A stretch of DNA of 64,000 nucleotides from an uncultured Lentisphaeria bacterium (GTDB lineage: Bacteria; Verrucomicrobiota; Lentisphaeria; Victivallales; UBA1829). The notes under the pieces were generated by a model, which saw only the letters and a program-made list of their open reading frames with translations, was not told the DNA's origin and ran no database searches. Positions 35,784 to 45,364 of the stretch are shown here, in pieces. The stretch is from NCBI GenBank assembly GCA_905197955.1, contig CAJKAR010000023.1:10220-74219 (forward strand), given 5' to 3'. How positions within the stretch are numbered: position 1 is the first letter of the stretch; every line of letters begins with the position of its first letter. The position numbers were made by a program, and so were the translations under genes.

Positions 35784-38774
35784 ATGAAGAATCTTGTCCA
35801 TCTGCTCCTGTTGTTCCCAGTTTTCGCCACCGGAGTTCTCCATGCGGAAAACCTGTTTTTCAACGGATCGTTCGAACTGGGAACCTGCGGCTACTCTTTC
35901 GACCGCTTCTATCGCCCGAAACAGAACCCGAAACTGGAAAAATATCTGCCCGTCCTCGACGACTCGACAAAAACCGACGGACGCCTTTCCCTGCGGATCG
36001 ACAATCCCCATCGCGAAGAATACCGCCTTCAGTGCAAGGATTTTCTTCTTCCGGCGAATGCGGAAATCCACGTCTCATTTCAGGCAAAGGGCAGCGGCGG
36101 CATCACCCTGCAGACCGACTTCCGCGCTCCCGGCAAACCGATCAATGTTCAGGGAAAATACTTCCGCCTGACACCGGAATGGAGCAAGCACTCTTTCACC
36201 TTCCGCACCGGAGCCGAACAGGGAGGCGGTTATGTGGTCCGTTTTCTGCGTGCACCGAACGAAACCGGAAGCATCTGGCTTGACGACATCCGGGTGTTCG
36301 TTTCCGGAGAAAGCGATCTCTTCCGCGGAATCGAAGCCGGCGTGGAACCGGGAGCTCCTCTCTTCGATCAGGGGGAAACGGTCCAGGCGAAACTTCACAT
36401 CCGCAACGCTTCCGGGAAACCGTATACCGCCAGGATCCCAGTCGTGCTGTTCGATGACTACTTCAAAACGGCAAAACCGGTCTTCCACGCGGATCTCAAA
36501 CTTGCACCGGGCGAAAGCGCCGTCTTCCCGTTCCACTTCCGGGCGGAACGAATCGGAGCCTTCTCCCTGATTCCGGATTCCGCCGAAGTGCGGAAATATC
36601 ACGGAAGCATCGCCGTGCTGGGGAAATACACGCCGCGCAAACTGGATTTCACAAAAGACGCCTGCGTCGGATTCAACGGAGGAACCGCCAGCCGGTTAAT
36701 CGGCAAAACGGATGAACTGTGCTATCCGGCAACCAACGGCAATCCGGATGAACGGCTCGGTATGATGGCACGGCTCGGCATCCGTCTGCTGCGCTCTCAC
36801 GATACGGGCTATTCCATCGGCAGCTGGTATCTGTTCGAACCGAAACGCGGGGTCTACAATACCGATAAATTCGATTTCGATCTTTCCCTCTACCGGAAAC
36901 ATGGGATCGAAATGCTGGCGGTCCCCCTGAACTCCGACTTCATCAAACGGCGGTACGGCTTCGAGACCTATCGTTTCCGCGACTGGCTGCTTCCTCTCTG
37001 CGAAAGCATGAAATTCGGCAGGCATACGCAGCTCTATCCGCCGAAGGAGGAGTTCCAGCGCTTCATCCGCGAATTTGCAAAACGGTCGGCTGGACGAATC
37101 CGCCTCTTCGAGATTTTCAACGAACCTCAGTTCTGTATGGAAATCAGCCGCTACATGGAATATCTGAAAATCGCCCATGAAGAGATCAAACGCGAGATTC
37201 CCGACGCCTGCATCATCGCATTCTGTTCCACCAGCGACAAAGGGGACAACATCGACAAATTCACCATTCAGGGCCTTCAGAACGGCGGTGCCGCCTTCTG
37301 TGACGCCATCAGTTTCCATCCCTACGCGACACCGCAGCTCGGTTCCCCCTATCCGGCGGATGAACAGCTCCGGGAATTCAGGAAAAAGCTCGCCCCCTTC
37401 ACCTCCGCAGGCGCATGGAACACGGAACTCTACTATCTCCAGCAGGCGGACTACCGGGATCACTACACATCCTCTTTGTTTGAGGCCCATCATGCGGCGG
37501 CACGGTTCCTGATTGATCTCGGAGAAGGGATCGCGCAGAGCTGTCCGGTGCACATTGATTCCGTCTGGAAAAAAACGATCCACGAGCGCTTCCGCGCGTT
37601 CACCTCTCTGAACGGAATCGACGGAACCTTCTCCGCGATCGGAGTTGCCTACAATCCTCTGGCACGGTTTTTCGAGGGAGCAAAACCGATCGGGAAGTTC
37701 CGCTATCCGAACGGCATCATCTGCTACGTTTTCCGACGCGACGGCAAGGAAATCGCCGCCGTCTGGAACTACGCTTCCCGACGCGATCTTTCCGCCGATT
37801 TCTCCCCCTTCGAAGTCATGGATCTCTTCGGCAATCCGATTCCCTCCGGAGTTCTGCCCCTTACACCTGCGCCCTACTATCTCCGGCCGAAACACAATGC
37901 TTCCGGATTCGGAGACCTGCTGAAAAATCTTGCGGTCCGCATGGAGCAGATCGTCCAGGCGCAGCCGGCTGCCAGACTGATCCCCCAGAAAGACGGCTCC
38001 TCCGTTCTCCGCATCACACTCTACAACACCGGCAATCGGAATGCGGAGTGCCGGGCCGGACTTTCCGGACGTCTCTTCTGTCCGCAAGGAATTCATGCAT
38101 TCACGATTCCGGCCGGACAATCCGTCACCCTGAATCTTCCCTGCCAGGTCCGCACTCCCGGAGGAGAGGCCTTCCTCGGACTCTTTGCCAATGGAAAAAC
38201 CTTCCGGATTCCGCTCAGCATTACGGAAAATCCACTTCTGAATATCGGGGAGACCGCAAAGTTCCAAAGCAAGGATGGAAAACTCTCCGGAACCTTCCGC
38301 TTTGAACGGAAAGGAAAGGAGCTGGAACTGACCGTGCAGGTCAAGGATTCCACCGACTCCGGCACGGAGATGAACGGACGAGCCCCCTGGGATCAGGACT
38401 GCGTGGAGTTCTTTTTTGATCGCAGATCCGACACATCCGCTCTGGAACACCCGGAAAAATATACGCAGGATGTCTTCCGTCTCTTTCTCCTGCCCCGACT
38501 GAAAAAAGCCAATGTCCATTTCATGAATCATCCGGTCAGGACCACGGTATCCGACCTCCCCTGCCAGGTGCGCCATACTGCGGATGGCTATCTTGTCAAA
38601 CTGACCATTCCGAAACGTCTGCTTCCTGCGGACCAGCGGGAATTCGGTTTTGAAATCAAAGTGGACGATGCGGAAACCCTCTCCGGAAAACCCGTCCGGG
38701 AAGCCTCCTGGGCGAACGGAGACCGACCGTTCCGCAACCGTCTTGCCTTTGGAATCATTCAATCAGCCAAATAG
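35784..38774 (+). CDS. Secreted multidomain glycoside hydrolase (clan GH-A-like) with N- and C-terminal carbohydrate-binding regions
   Basis: The 996-residue protein has a signal peptide (residues 1-21, ending VLHA). A CBM4/9-like beta-sandwich follows at about 22-175, opening NLFFNGSFELG with WLDDIRV near its end, then a linking beta region. A TIM barrel spans about 290-600, where EIFNEPQF places the acid/base at Glu447 and WNTELYY a probable nucleophile at Glu548, as in GH39/GH5-type enzymes. The last 180 residues (WDQDCVEFFFD, FGFEIKVDDAE) resemble a family 9 binding domain. It likely cleaves a host or plant polysaccharide outside the cytoplasm. AAGGA precedes the start. The family number is uncertain. 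Confidence 0.75.
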   Translation: MKNLVHLLLLFPVFATGVLHAENLFFNGSFELGTCGYSFDRFYRPKQNPKLEKYLPVLDDSTKTDGRLSLRIDNPHREEYRLQCKDFLLPANAEIHVSFQAKGSGGITLQTDFRAPGKPINVQGKYFRLTPEWSKHSFTFRTGAEQGGGYVVRFLRAPNETGSIWLDDIRVFVSGESDLFRGIEAGVEPGAPLFDQGETVQAKLHIRNASGKPYTARIPVVLFDDYFKTAKPVFHADLKLAPGESAVFPFHFRAERIGAFSLIPDSAEVRKYHGSIAVLGKYTPRKLDFTKDACVGFNGGTASRLIGKTDELCYPATNGNPDERLGMMARLGIRLLRSHDTGYSIGSWYLFEPKRGVYNTDKFDFDLSLYRKHGIEMLAVPLNSDFIKRRYGFETYRFRDWLLPLCESMKFGRHTQLYPPKEEFQRFIREFAKRSAGRIRLFEIFNEPQFCMEISRYMEYLKIAHEEIKREIPDACIIAFCSTSDKGDNIDKFTIQGLQNGGAAFCDAISFHPYATPQLGSPYPADEQLREFRKKLAPFTSAGAWNTELYYLQQADYRDHYTSSLFEAHHAAARFLIDLGEGIAQSCPVHIDSVWKKTIHERFRAFTSLNGIDGTFSAIGVAYNPLARFFEGAKPIGKFRYPNGIICYVFRRDGKEIAAVWNYASRRDLSADFSPFEVMDLFGNPIPSGVLPLTPAPYYLRPKHNASGFGDLLKNLAVRMEQIVQAQPAARLIPQKDGSSVLRITLYNTGNRNAECRAGLSGRLFCPQGIHAFTIPAGQSVTLNLPCQVRTPGGEAFLGLFANGKTFRIPLSITENPLLNIGETAKFQSKDGKLSGTFRFERKGKELELTVQVKDSTDSGTEMNGRAPWDQDCVEFFFDRRSDTSALEHPEKYTQDVFRLFLLPRLKKANVHFMNHPVRTTVSDLPCQVRHTADGYLVKLTIPKRLLPADQREFGFEIKVDDAETLSGKPVREASWANGDRPFRNRLAFGIIQSAK

Positions 38775-38789
38775 AAAGGAGTTTCGAAC

Positions 38790-39713
38790 ATGAAATCATG
38801 CATTCTCACTGCCGCCCTCCTTCTGAGCGGCGTTCTTCTGAACGCGGAGCCCCCCGCCGCATCGGAAATCACTCCCCGCGGAGGATGGAAAAAAACAGCC
38901 GATAACACCTTTGCCATCCAATGCAAACCCGATATGCAGGGCACGGCATCCCTGGAACTCAAAGCAGCCGTGAAGCCCGATACCTTCTACGTTCTGGAAT
39001 GGGAAGCGCGAGGCGCACTCTCCGACAACAGCGGCCAGGCGCAATCCCTTCTCAAACTCGATCGAACCGTCTTTCCCGGTTTTGAAGTCAACAAAGAGTG
39101 GAATCTCTACCGGAACTATTTCTATTCCGGAAAAAAGAATTCCGTTCTTTTTTCGATCTATCTGCGGCGCTCCCACGAACAGTCTCTGGAGATCCGCAAT
39201 CTCAAACTTCTGGAACTTTCCAGCAGCGATTACAAAAAAGGATATCTCTTCGACTTCGAAAAGGATCAGACCCTTCCGGGATTCTGGACCCGTTCCTGGG
39301 GACAGAAAAAATTTGCCGCCGCAATCGTCAAGTCCAATTTCATCAATGGGGACAAAAGCATGAAGCTTGTCTCCGATGGAACGACACAGGCATCCATCTC
39401 CTCCGGCGTCTTCCCCGTAATCGCCGGAGCAAAATACAAAATCAGCTTCTGGGCAAAGGGATCAGCTAACGGCAGTCTTCTGTTTGTCTTCAATTCGAAC
39501 AACCAGCGCCTCTCCGGAAATCACCCCCCGATCAATCTGCTCCGCAAACACTGCGCAATCGAAACAGAGTGGAAAGAATACTCCTTCGAGGTCACCTATC
39601 CCACCGATCTCAAAAAGTATCCGACCGCCGCTATCCCCATGGCCAATTTTGTTCTTTTCAGCAAAATTCCAGAAGTCCTGATCGACAATATCAAAGTGGA
39701 AGCAATTCCCTAA
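38790..39713 (+). CDS. Secreted carbohydrate-binding-like protein
   Basis: The 307-residue protein has a signal peptide (MKSCILTAALLLSGVLLNA) and then two beta-sandwich-like regions. The second (residues about 150-305) has the pattern of CBM4/9-type domains: YLFDFEKDQTLPGFW, KSMKLVSDG, YKISFWAKGSANG and VLIDNIKVE. There is no catalytic domain. AAAGGAG lies upstream and it starts 15 bp after the hydrolase gene, so it probably binds the same glycan. The function is inferred from the fold pattern. Confidence 0.6.
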   Translation: MKSCILTAALLLSGVLLNAEPPAASEITPRGGWKKTADNTFAIQCKPDMQGTASLELKAAVKPDTFYVLEWEARGALSDNSGQAQSLLKLDRTVFPGFEVNKEWNLYRNYFYSGKKNSVLFSIYLRRSHEQSLEIRNLKLLELSSSDYKKGYLFDFEKDQTLPGFWTRSWGQKKFAAAIVKSNFINGDKSMKLVSDGTTQASISSGVFPVIAGAKYKISFWAKGSANGSLLFVFNSNNQRLSGNHPPINLLRKHCAIETEWKEYSFEVTYPTDLKKYPTAAIPMANFVLFSKIPEVLIDNIKVEAIP

Positions 39714-39723
39714 CCGGCAATAC

Positions 39724-39761
39724 TCCTCCTCTCCCGGCAAAATCCCGACCGGGAAGGAGGA
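39724..39761. terminator. Hairpin between convergent operons
   Basis: TCCTCCTCTCCCGG and CCGGGAAGGAGGA pair with one bulged base around an 11-base loop. It lies between the convergent binding-protein and ligase genes; neither side has a clear U-run, so it is terminator-like only. Confidence 0.45.
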
Positions 39762-39782
39762 TTCCTGAAAACGGAATGCCGG

Positions 39783-41405
39783 TCAGAGCAGAGAAAAGAG
39801 ATCCTGTTCCGGCTCGGCTTCCTCGCGGATCGACAACAGTTCATCAATCGAATCCGCCTGACGCTCCAGTTCTTTTTTCAGCATTCCCGCACGCTCCGGT
39901 CCAATGCCGCCGATCTCCGAAAGCGATTCCACCGTCGCAGAGCGCAGCTCCCCGAACGAAATCTTTTCCAGAAGCAGTTTCGCTATGTTCGGTCCGATTC
40001 CTTTAATATTCAGCGCCGTCAGCAGTTTCCAATCCGGCGTTTTGCGCGCGGCCTGAATCTGACGATAGAGTTTTTTCGCCGCAGTGTCGCCGATTCCGTC
40101 GAGCTGCCGCCAGTCCAGAACGCCCAGTTCAAACATCCGGCTCAAATGCCGGATCCCCAGATTCCGAACCATCCGCCGCACATTCGATTCGCCGATCCCG
40201 TCGATGCCGAGAATCCGCACCGCCGCAAGAAGACGCTGTACAATGGTCTCTTCGCAATCCGGATTCACACAGCGCAGTTCCGGCAGTTCCACAACAAGAT
40301 CATGCCCGCAGGAGGGACATTTCGAAATGACACAGCTACGACGCTCCGGTCCGGGCGTCACCGCGGCGATGTAGGGAATCACATCCCCCGCGCGCTCCAC
40401 CTCCACATAATCGCCGATTTGAATATCCCGGTCCAGAATATTCTGCAAATTGTGCAGGGACGCATTGCGGATGGTTGTTCCCCCGATCTCGACCGGTTCA
40501 AATTCGGCAACCGGAGTCAGACAATTTTTCCCGAAGCTCCAGACCACATTCACCAGTTTTGAAACATGTCTCCGATTCGTGAACTTGAATGCCATCTGTC
40601 CGCGCGGATGGTGCGCCGTGCTGCCAAGGGAATCCGAATACGCCTCATCCGCCAGCTTCACCACGATTCCATCCATCGGATAGGGCAGAGCGGAAAGCGT
40701 TCTGCAAAGCGCCTCCCAGCGAGACCGGAGCTCGGAATATTTCACGTTTTCCGAAAACAGATTGTAATCGACAAACGTCAGCTTTGCCCCCTGCTCCAGC
40801 ATGGGACCGATCTCCTTCAAGCCCATCATCCCGGCGACCGCGTTCCGGGGATTGCGGTACGGTTTGCCGTTCCGGTTGAGAATGGAGGCATATACGGTTT
40901 TGAAATCATCCTCCCGGATCACGATCTCGCCCCGGACCGCGTGTGATACAGCGGAAAGCGGTCCACGGAATCCGACGGTTTCCACTTCAATGAGCGGAGT
41001 TTTATTGCTGATATCCTCACCGTCATATCCATCGCCGCGGGTCGCGAGAACACTTCCGTTCCAGATTGCGGAGATGCCGTCATATTTCGGCTGAACCAGA
41101 AAGAGCTCCTCCTCCGACCGGTGATATTTTTCCGCCCAGCTCATCAATTCATCCAGCGAATAAGCCTTGTCGAGCGAGAGCATCGGACGCGCATGGTGCA
41201 CCTTTGCACCGGTCCCGCTGACCTTCGGAGCATGGACCTCCGAAAGCAGTGGATGAGAGGGATTCCGTTTCCGCAGAGCCTCCATCAGCAGATCGTACTC
41301 CGGATCGGAGAGATCGCCGGACGCCTCCTCTTCCCAGTATCGACGGTTGCACTCCCGGATTTTTGCAATCAGCATCTCTTCGCTCAAACTCTCAACATCC
41401 AGCAT
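39783..41405 (-). CDS. NAD-dependent DNA ligase, short form without BRCT domain
   Basis: The 540-residue protein has an N-terminal Ia-like segment, the adenylation motif KYDGIS (catalytic Lys), and RGDGYDGEDISNKT. An OB fold, a four-cysteine zinc finger (CPSCGH and CVNPDC) and helix-hairpin-helix repeats (GIDGIGESN, LDGIGDTAAKKL, IKGIGPNIAK, IGGIGPERAG) follow. LigA proteins of about 670 residues end in a BRCT domain, absent here; instead the chain ends EQDLFSLL, which resembles a beta-clamp-binding peptide. It seals nicks during replication or repair. The ATG at 41405 follows AAGGA by nine bases. It could be the cell's main ligase or a second one. Confidence 0.88.
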   Translation of the reverse strand: MLDVESLSEEMLIAKIRECNRRYWEEEASGDLSDPEYDLLMEALRKRNPSHPLLSEVHAPKVSGTGAKVHHARPMLSLDKAYSLDELMSWAEKYHRSEEELFLVQPKYDGISAIWNGSVLATRGDGYDGEDISNKTPLIEVETVGFRGPLSAVSHAVRGEIVIREDDFKTVYASILNRNGKPYRNPRNAVAGMMGLKEIGPMLEQGAKLTFVDYNLFSENVKYSELRSRWEALCRTLSALPYPMDGIVVKLADEAYSDSLGSTAHHPRGQMAFKFTNRRHVSKLVNVVWSFGKNCLTPVAEFEPVEIGGTTIRNASLHNLQNILDRDIQIGDYVEVERAGDVIPYIAAVTPGPERRSCVISKCPSCGHDLVVELPELRCVNPDCEETIVQRLLAAVRILGIDGIGESNVRRMVRNLGIRHLSRMFELGVLDWRQLDGIGDTAAKKLYRQIQAARKTPDWKLLTALNIKGIGPNIAKLLLEKISFGELRSATVESLSEIGGIGPERAGMLKKELERQADSIDELLSIREEAEPEQDLFSLL

Positions 41406-41422
41406 GACGGACGGTCCTTTCT

Positions 41423-42154
41423 TCAATACTCAAAATCAAAAATAATCGGCAGATGATCCGAATACTCCACCTCCGGCACGCTGAAATTCAGCGAACGGAT
41501 CGAACGGGAACAGAGAACAAAATCCAGACGCAGATGCGGCGAACCCGCCGGATAGGTCGGCAATCCCCGGAAATTCGGATCGTAAAGATCCAACTGCTCT
41601 ACGATATGTTCAATCTCCTCCGTTCCCGCGAACGCATTGAAATCCCCCGCGATGATGACCGGACCCGGATTGATCGCCGCAATCTTCGTCAAATACTCCA
41701 GCTGAAGCTGTCTTGTGCTCTGCTTCAGCGCCAGATGCACCAGGAAAAAGCGAATTCCTCCGATATTCAGCTCCAGAATCAGCTTTTTGAACCCGACCGG
41801 AAAATAGTATGCACCCGCCTGCACCGCTTCCAGACGGGTGAAAAACGCATTTGCCTGCTTCCGCAGAATCGGAATGCGTCTGCCGATGGAGTCGATCCCG
41901 TATTTCACACCGCAATGCGAGTAATGCTTCAGACGGGAGGCGACCAGCTCAGTCTGATCCCGGTAACCGGTACGGAACGAACCCGTGTCGATTTCCACAA
42001 GGCCGACCACATCCGCATCGCTCTCATCAATGAAATCAATAATATGATCCATGTAGGACTTCCGCGTCCGGATATAGCGATGCGCGGTCAGCAAAGTCCC
42101 GATTCCACCCGCCGTGCCGGTACCGTAAGCTATGTTGTAAACAAGAAGTCTCAT
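41423..42154 (-). CDS. Endonuclease/exonuclease/phosphatase-family hydrolase
   Basis: The 243-residue protein starts MRLLVYNIAYGTG and shows the EEP family metal-site motifs: LVEIDTG, GDFNAFAG and the C-terminal SDHLPIIF. The family includes nucleases and phosphodiesterases acting on DNA, lipids or inositol phosphates. No signal peptide is present. It is 17 bp before the ligase gene in the same direction, so the pair may be co-transcribed, which mildly favours a DNA or nucleotide substrate. Divergent from a LacI-type gene. Confidence 0.75.
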   Translation of the reverse strand: MRLLVYNIAYGTGTAGGIGTLLTAHRYIRTRKSYMDHIIDFIDESDADVVGLVEIDTGSFRTGYRDQTELVASRLKHYSHCGVKYGIDSIGRRIPILRKQANAFFTRLEAVQAGAYYFPVGFKKLILELNIGGIRFFLVHLALKQSTRQLQLEYLTKIAAINPGPVIIAGDFNAFAGTEEIEHIVEQLDLYDPNFRGLPTYPAGSPHLRLDFVLCSRSIRSLNFSVPEVEYSDHLPIIFDFEY

Positions 42155-42289
42155 CTGTTCTGAAATCCACCCGAATCATCTGTCTGAAACATACAGCTTT
42201 TTCCATCTTTTTCCAGTCAGCAATCAATGATTTCAACGGAAAAACACATCGCCGGCTCAGGTGGAAATCTCCAGATGCATTCAACGCTC

Positions 42290-42349
42290 TTGACATTTCC
42301 AAAAAAGAGATTATAGTAGCTCTCAACCAAAAATCAAGCGCTTGATTTT
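42290..42349 (+). promoter_or_regulatory. Promoter and LacI-type operator of the 42375 regulator operon
   Basis: TTGACA (42290-42295) and TATAGT (42312-42317) are 16 bases apart. A perfect 20-bp palindrome, AAAATCAAGCGCTTGATTTT (42330-42349), lies just after the expected transcription start. It has the central CG step typical of LacI-family sites. This arrangement predicts autorepression of the LacI-type gene and its coupled glycosidase gene. Confidence 0.75.
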
Positions 42350-42374
42350 ATTGATTCGAATCTGGAAACATCCC

Positions 42375-43478
42375 ATGAAAATCACATTGAAAGATATTGC
42401 ATCGGCACTCGGCATGAACGAGTCCACGGTCAGTTACGCACTGGCGAACAAGGGAAGCATCAAAGCGGAAACGCGGGAACGGATCCTGAGGACCGCCGAA
42501 AAAATGGGATATGTTCCAAACCGTTCGGCACAGCAGATCAGCACGGGAAAGAGCAATCTGATCGGTCTGGTGGTTCCGAACGTGCTCTTTGAGCTCGGTG
42601 AATACTGCGAACATATTTTCCGCCTGCTCTCCGATGCCGGATACCTGACCAGCATCATGGTCACAGAATTTTCGTCGGAACGGGAACAATCCATCTTCCG
42701 GAACCTGATCGGACAGGGAGCGGCCGGAATCATAGTCTGTCCGACAGCACAGAATGCAAGTTCATCGGATACGGAATCGCCCCTGCATCTGGCACGTCTC
42801 AACGGAGTTCCGGTGATCTGCCGGAACATCGACCCGCAGGAAAACTGCGTCATGCCGGACTATCGCGCGATCGGGAGCCTTCTCGGGAAAAAACTGCGCA
42901 AGTGCGGCCATCAGAAGATTGCACTGATGATTCCCCATTCCGCCCCCTTCCCCGACTTTGCCGCCGAGCTTCTGAAAGGAGTCGCGGAAACCCTCGGACG
43001 CGGCGCCTCCGTCCGAATGGAAACGCTCTCCCCCGTTCCCGTTCCGCTCCCGGATGGGCCGTTTCCGCCAAATCCGCATTACGAGCTCCAGATTCGCTCC
43101 ATGCTTGCAGCCGGATACATTGAAGCGGCAGAGGAACTGTTCCGACAGGTCTGGAACAATTCTCCGCAAAACCGGCCGGATGCCATGATCTGCTTCTCGG
43201 AAAACACCGCTCTGGGCCTGATCGCCGCTGCGCGGAAATGCGGCGTGGAAATCCCGCGCGATCTCTCCCTTGTCACGACACAGCACACGCTGTTCGGCAA
43301 CTTTCTGCCGACTCCGGTCACGGCGGCGTATGTTCCGCCGCTGGAATTCGCGGAAAAAACCGTGAAGCTGCTGCTGAAAAAAATCAGACAGAACTCTAAC
43401 CAGGTGGAACAGCTCTTTCTGAAACCGGAATTCTTCCCCGGCGGAACACTGATTCCACAACAGAAGGAAACAAAATGA
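42375..43478 (+). CDS. LacI-family transcriptional regulator
   Basis: The 367-residue protein has the N-terminal helix-turn-helix and hinge (KITLKDIASALGMNESTVSYALANKG, then YVPNRSAQQISTGKSN) and a periplasmic-binding-protein-like sensor domain. It starts at 42375, after GGAAAC; an earlier in-frame codon at 42342 lies inside the operator. Its stop overlaps the start of the glycosidase-like gene (ATGA), so repressor and enzyme are translated together. It likely responds to the sugar released by that enzyme. Confidence 0.9.
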   Translation: MKITLKDIASALGMNESTVSYALANKGSIKAETRERILRTAEKMGYVPNRSAQQISTGKSNLIGLVVPNVLFELGEYCEHIFRLLSDAGYLTSIMVTEFSSEREQSIFRNLIGQGAAGIIVCPTAQNASSSDTESPLHLARLNGVPVICRNIDPQENCVMPDYRAIGSLLGKKLRKCGHQKIALMIPHSAPFPDFAAELLKGVAETLGRGASVRMETLSPVPVPLPDGPFPPNPHYELQIRSMLAAGYIEAAEELFRQVWNNSPQNRPDAMICFSENTALGLIAAARKCGVEIPRDLSLVTTQHTLFGNFLPTPVTAAYVPPLEFAEKTVKLLLKKIRQNSNQVEQLFLKPEFFPGGTLIPQQKETK

Positions 43479-45364
43479 CAAATCCATCCCAGCCAATCGC
43501 GGAACTCTCCTGGTTCGATGCCGAAGGCCGCATCCACGAAACGCCTCTCGAACCCGGCCCCCTCTGGAACAATTCCGGCTCCCGCTGGATCAGCGACGAG
43601 CTGGGAATCGAATTCAATCTGGAAGCGGAGGAAACAGAACTTCTCCGAACGGCCCGTCTGTCCCGAGATTCCATCCGGGAACATGGCAGAAACCGTCTTC
43701 GCACCATTACGCTCCTACCCTCGCGTCTTGCCGCCGCAGAAGGAGAGGATGCCGCCATTCTTCTACCCTGCGACCTCGGCGTTCTCTGCAAAACCTCCGG
43801 GAAAGTTCCGGCGGAGCACATACTTCCGGGCTTCTGTGCCAAAGAGTGGCCGCCCTATGTCATGAGCACACTGACCACCGTTCTGCTGAAGGGGAAAAGC
43901 GCCCGATCCATGATTGTCGATGGAGCTGAACTCCACGCGGAACTGAGACTCCGGACCAACTGGGGCGAAAACGGAGAATACTCGGTTGCCGCCGTTTTCC
44001 ATCTGCGCGAAACACCGGATGAACTGCTGACAGTGGAATCGCCCTCGGTCCGGATTCAGACTTTTCCGGAAAGAATCGCATCTCTGCTGAAAGAGTGCCG
44101 AGCAGATCTGATGACCCGCAAACATTTTGTTCCGCTGGCGGAAAAAGCCGCGGAAAGACCGGAAATTGCCGAGTCGGCCCGCTCGATCTGCATCCGGATG
44201 CGGATGGCGACCAAGCCGGTCCCCTCGCCGATTCCGGAGCAGACTCCGGAGAACGAGCCGGAGGTGCGAGTTCTGATGACCTTCGACGATGCAATCCGGA
44301 TCGCCGACGAGTGCGCCGCAAATGGAATCGAACATCTTGATTTCACCTTTGTCGGCTGGAACCGGGGCGGACACGACGGCGCATATCCCCAGCTCTTCCC
44401 CGTGGAAGAGAAAATCGGCGGAGAGGAGGCGATGCGCCGGGCGATCCGCCATATTCAGTCGCTCGGCTACCGGGTCGGCGTTCACGACAACTATATCGAC
44501 ACCTACACGCTCGCAGACAATCTCGACCGCTCCGACTGGATGTTCGATTCCAGCGGTCATCCCGTCACCGGCGAGTGCTGGGGCGGTGGACGCGCCTATC
44601 TCTGCTGTCCGGAGCGCGCCTTGCAGCACTATCTGCCGGAAAACCTTACAAAACTGAAATCCTTCGGACTCGACGGAGCCTATTATGTCGATGTCATCTC
44701 GCTTCTGAATCTGCGTCCTTGCTGCAATCCGGCGCATCCCCTGACGCTGGAACAGGCGGCTGAGTGCTATAAAAAAATTCTGAAAACACAGCATGACTTC
44801 ACCGGAGTCAGCATGTCGGAAGGCATCCGGGAGTGGTCGATGCCGGAAGTGGATCGAGCCTACGCCATCGGCAACACGCCGGAAACGCATTGCGATCTTC
44901 CGTTCGCCGATGAGACATTTCCTCTCGTTCCCATGCTCTTTCACGGTTTTGTTCTCTACAACGCCTGTCGGACCACGATCAACGCTCGTCCTGGAACGGA
45001 AGCGTATCTTCAGAACATCGCCGCCGGGGGACTTCCGCTGATCTATTTCTACCAGCGCTTCCGTCTCTGCGCGGACCCGCTGAACAGCAGAAGCGACGAC
45101 TTCCTCGTTTCACCGCCGGAAATCCTCCGCCGGGAAGGTATCATTCTGAAACGGATCGCGGACGATACAAAACGTCTCGCCCCCCTCCAGATGCTCTTTC
45201 TGAACGGATTCACCCGGCTTTCGACCGCGCTCAGCCGGACGGAATTTGAAGACGGTTCCAGTCTCTATGTCAACTGGTCCGATGAAACCGCATTCACGCC
45301 GGAAGACCTCCCCGTCCCGGCAAAGGATTTTCTTGTCGTCCGGCAGGCACGGCAGGAAAACTGA
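43475..45364 (+). CDS. DUF5696-like glycosidase (GH101/GH129-related)
   Basis: The 629-residue protein has a beta-rich N-terminal half and a barrel-like half. The latter contains LDFTFVGWNRGGHDGAYPQLFP near residue 290, GVHDNYIDTY, GLDGAYYVDVISLL and VSMSEGIREW. These blocks resemble DUF5696 proteins, which I recall as related to endo-alpha-N-acetylgalactosaminidase families GH101 and GH129; Asp and Glu in the last two blocks are candidate catalytic residues. No signal peptide is seen, so it should act in the cytoplasm. It overlaps the upstream LacI-type gene. Substrate (mucin-type alpha-GalNAc?) is inferred. Confidence 0.55.
   Translation: MTNPSQPIAELSWFDAEGRIHETPLEPGPLWNNSGSRWISDELGIEFNLEAEETELLRTARLSRDSIREHGRNRLRTITLLPSRLAAAEGEDAAILLPCDLGVLCKTSGKVPAEHILPGFCAKEWPPYVMSTLTTVLLKGKSARSMIVDGAELHAELRLRTNWGENGEYSVAAVFHLRETPDELLTVESPSVRIQTFPERIASLLKECRADLMTRKHFVPLAEKAAERPEIAESARSICIRMRMATKPVPSPIPEQTPENEPEVRVLMTFDDAIRIADECAANGIEHLDFTFVGWNRGGHDGAYPQLFPVEEKIGGEEAMRRAIRHIQSLGYRVGVHDNYIDTYTLADNLDRSDWMFDSSGHPVTGECWGGGRAYLCCPERALQHYLPENLTKLKSFGLDGAYYVDVISLLNLRPCCNPAHPLTLEQAAECYKKILKTQHDFTGVSMSEGIREWSMPEVDRAYAIGNTPETHCDLPFADETFPLVPMLFHGFVLYNACRTTINARPGTEAYLQNIAAGGLPLIYFYQRFRLCADPLNSRSDDFLVSPPEILRREGIILKRIADDTKRLAPLQMLFLNGFTRLSTALSRTEFEDGSSLYVNWSDETAFTPEDLPVPAKDFLVVRQARQEN

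Noticed and set aside
36696..38762. 688-codon minus-strand frame
   Set aside because: Shadow of the secreted glycoside hydrolase, which has a signal peptide, ribosome site and catalytic motifs on the plus strand.
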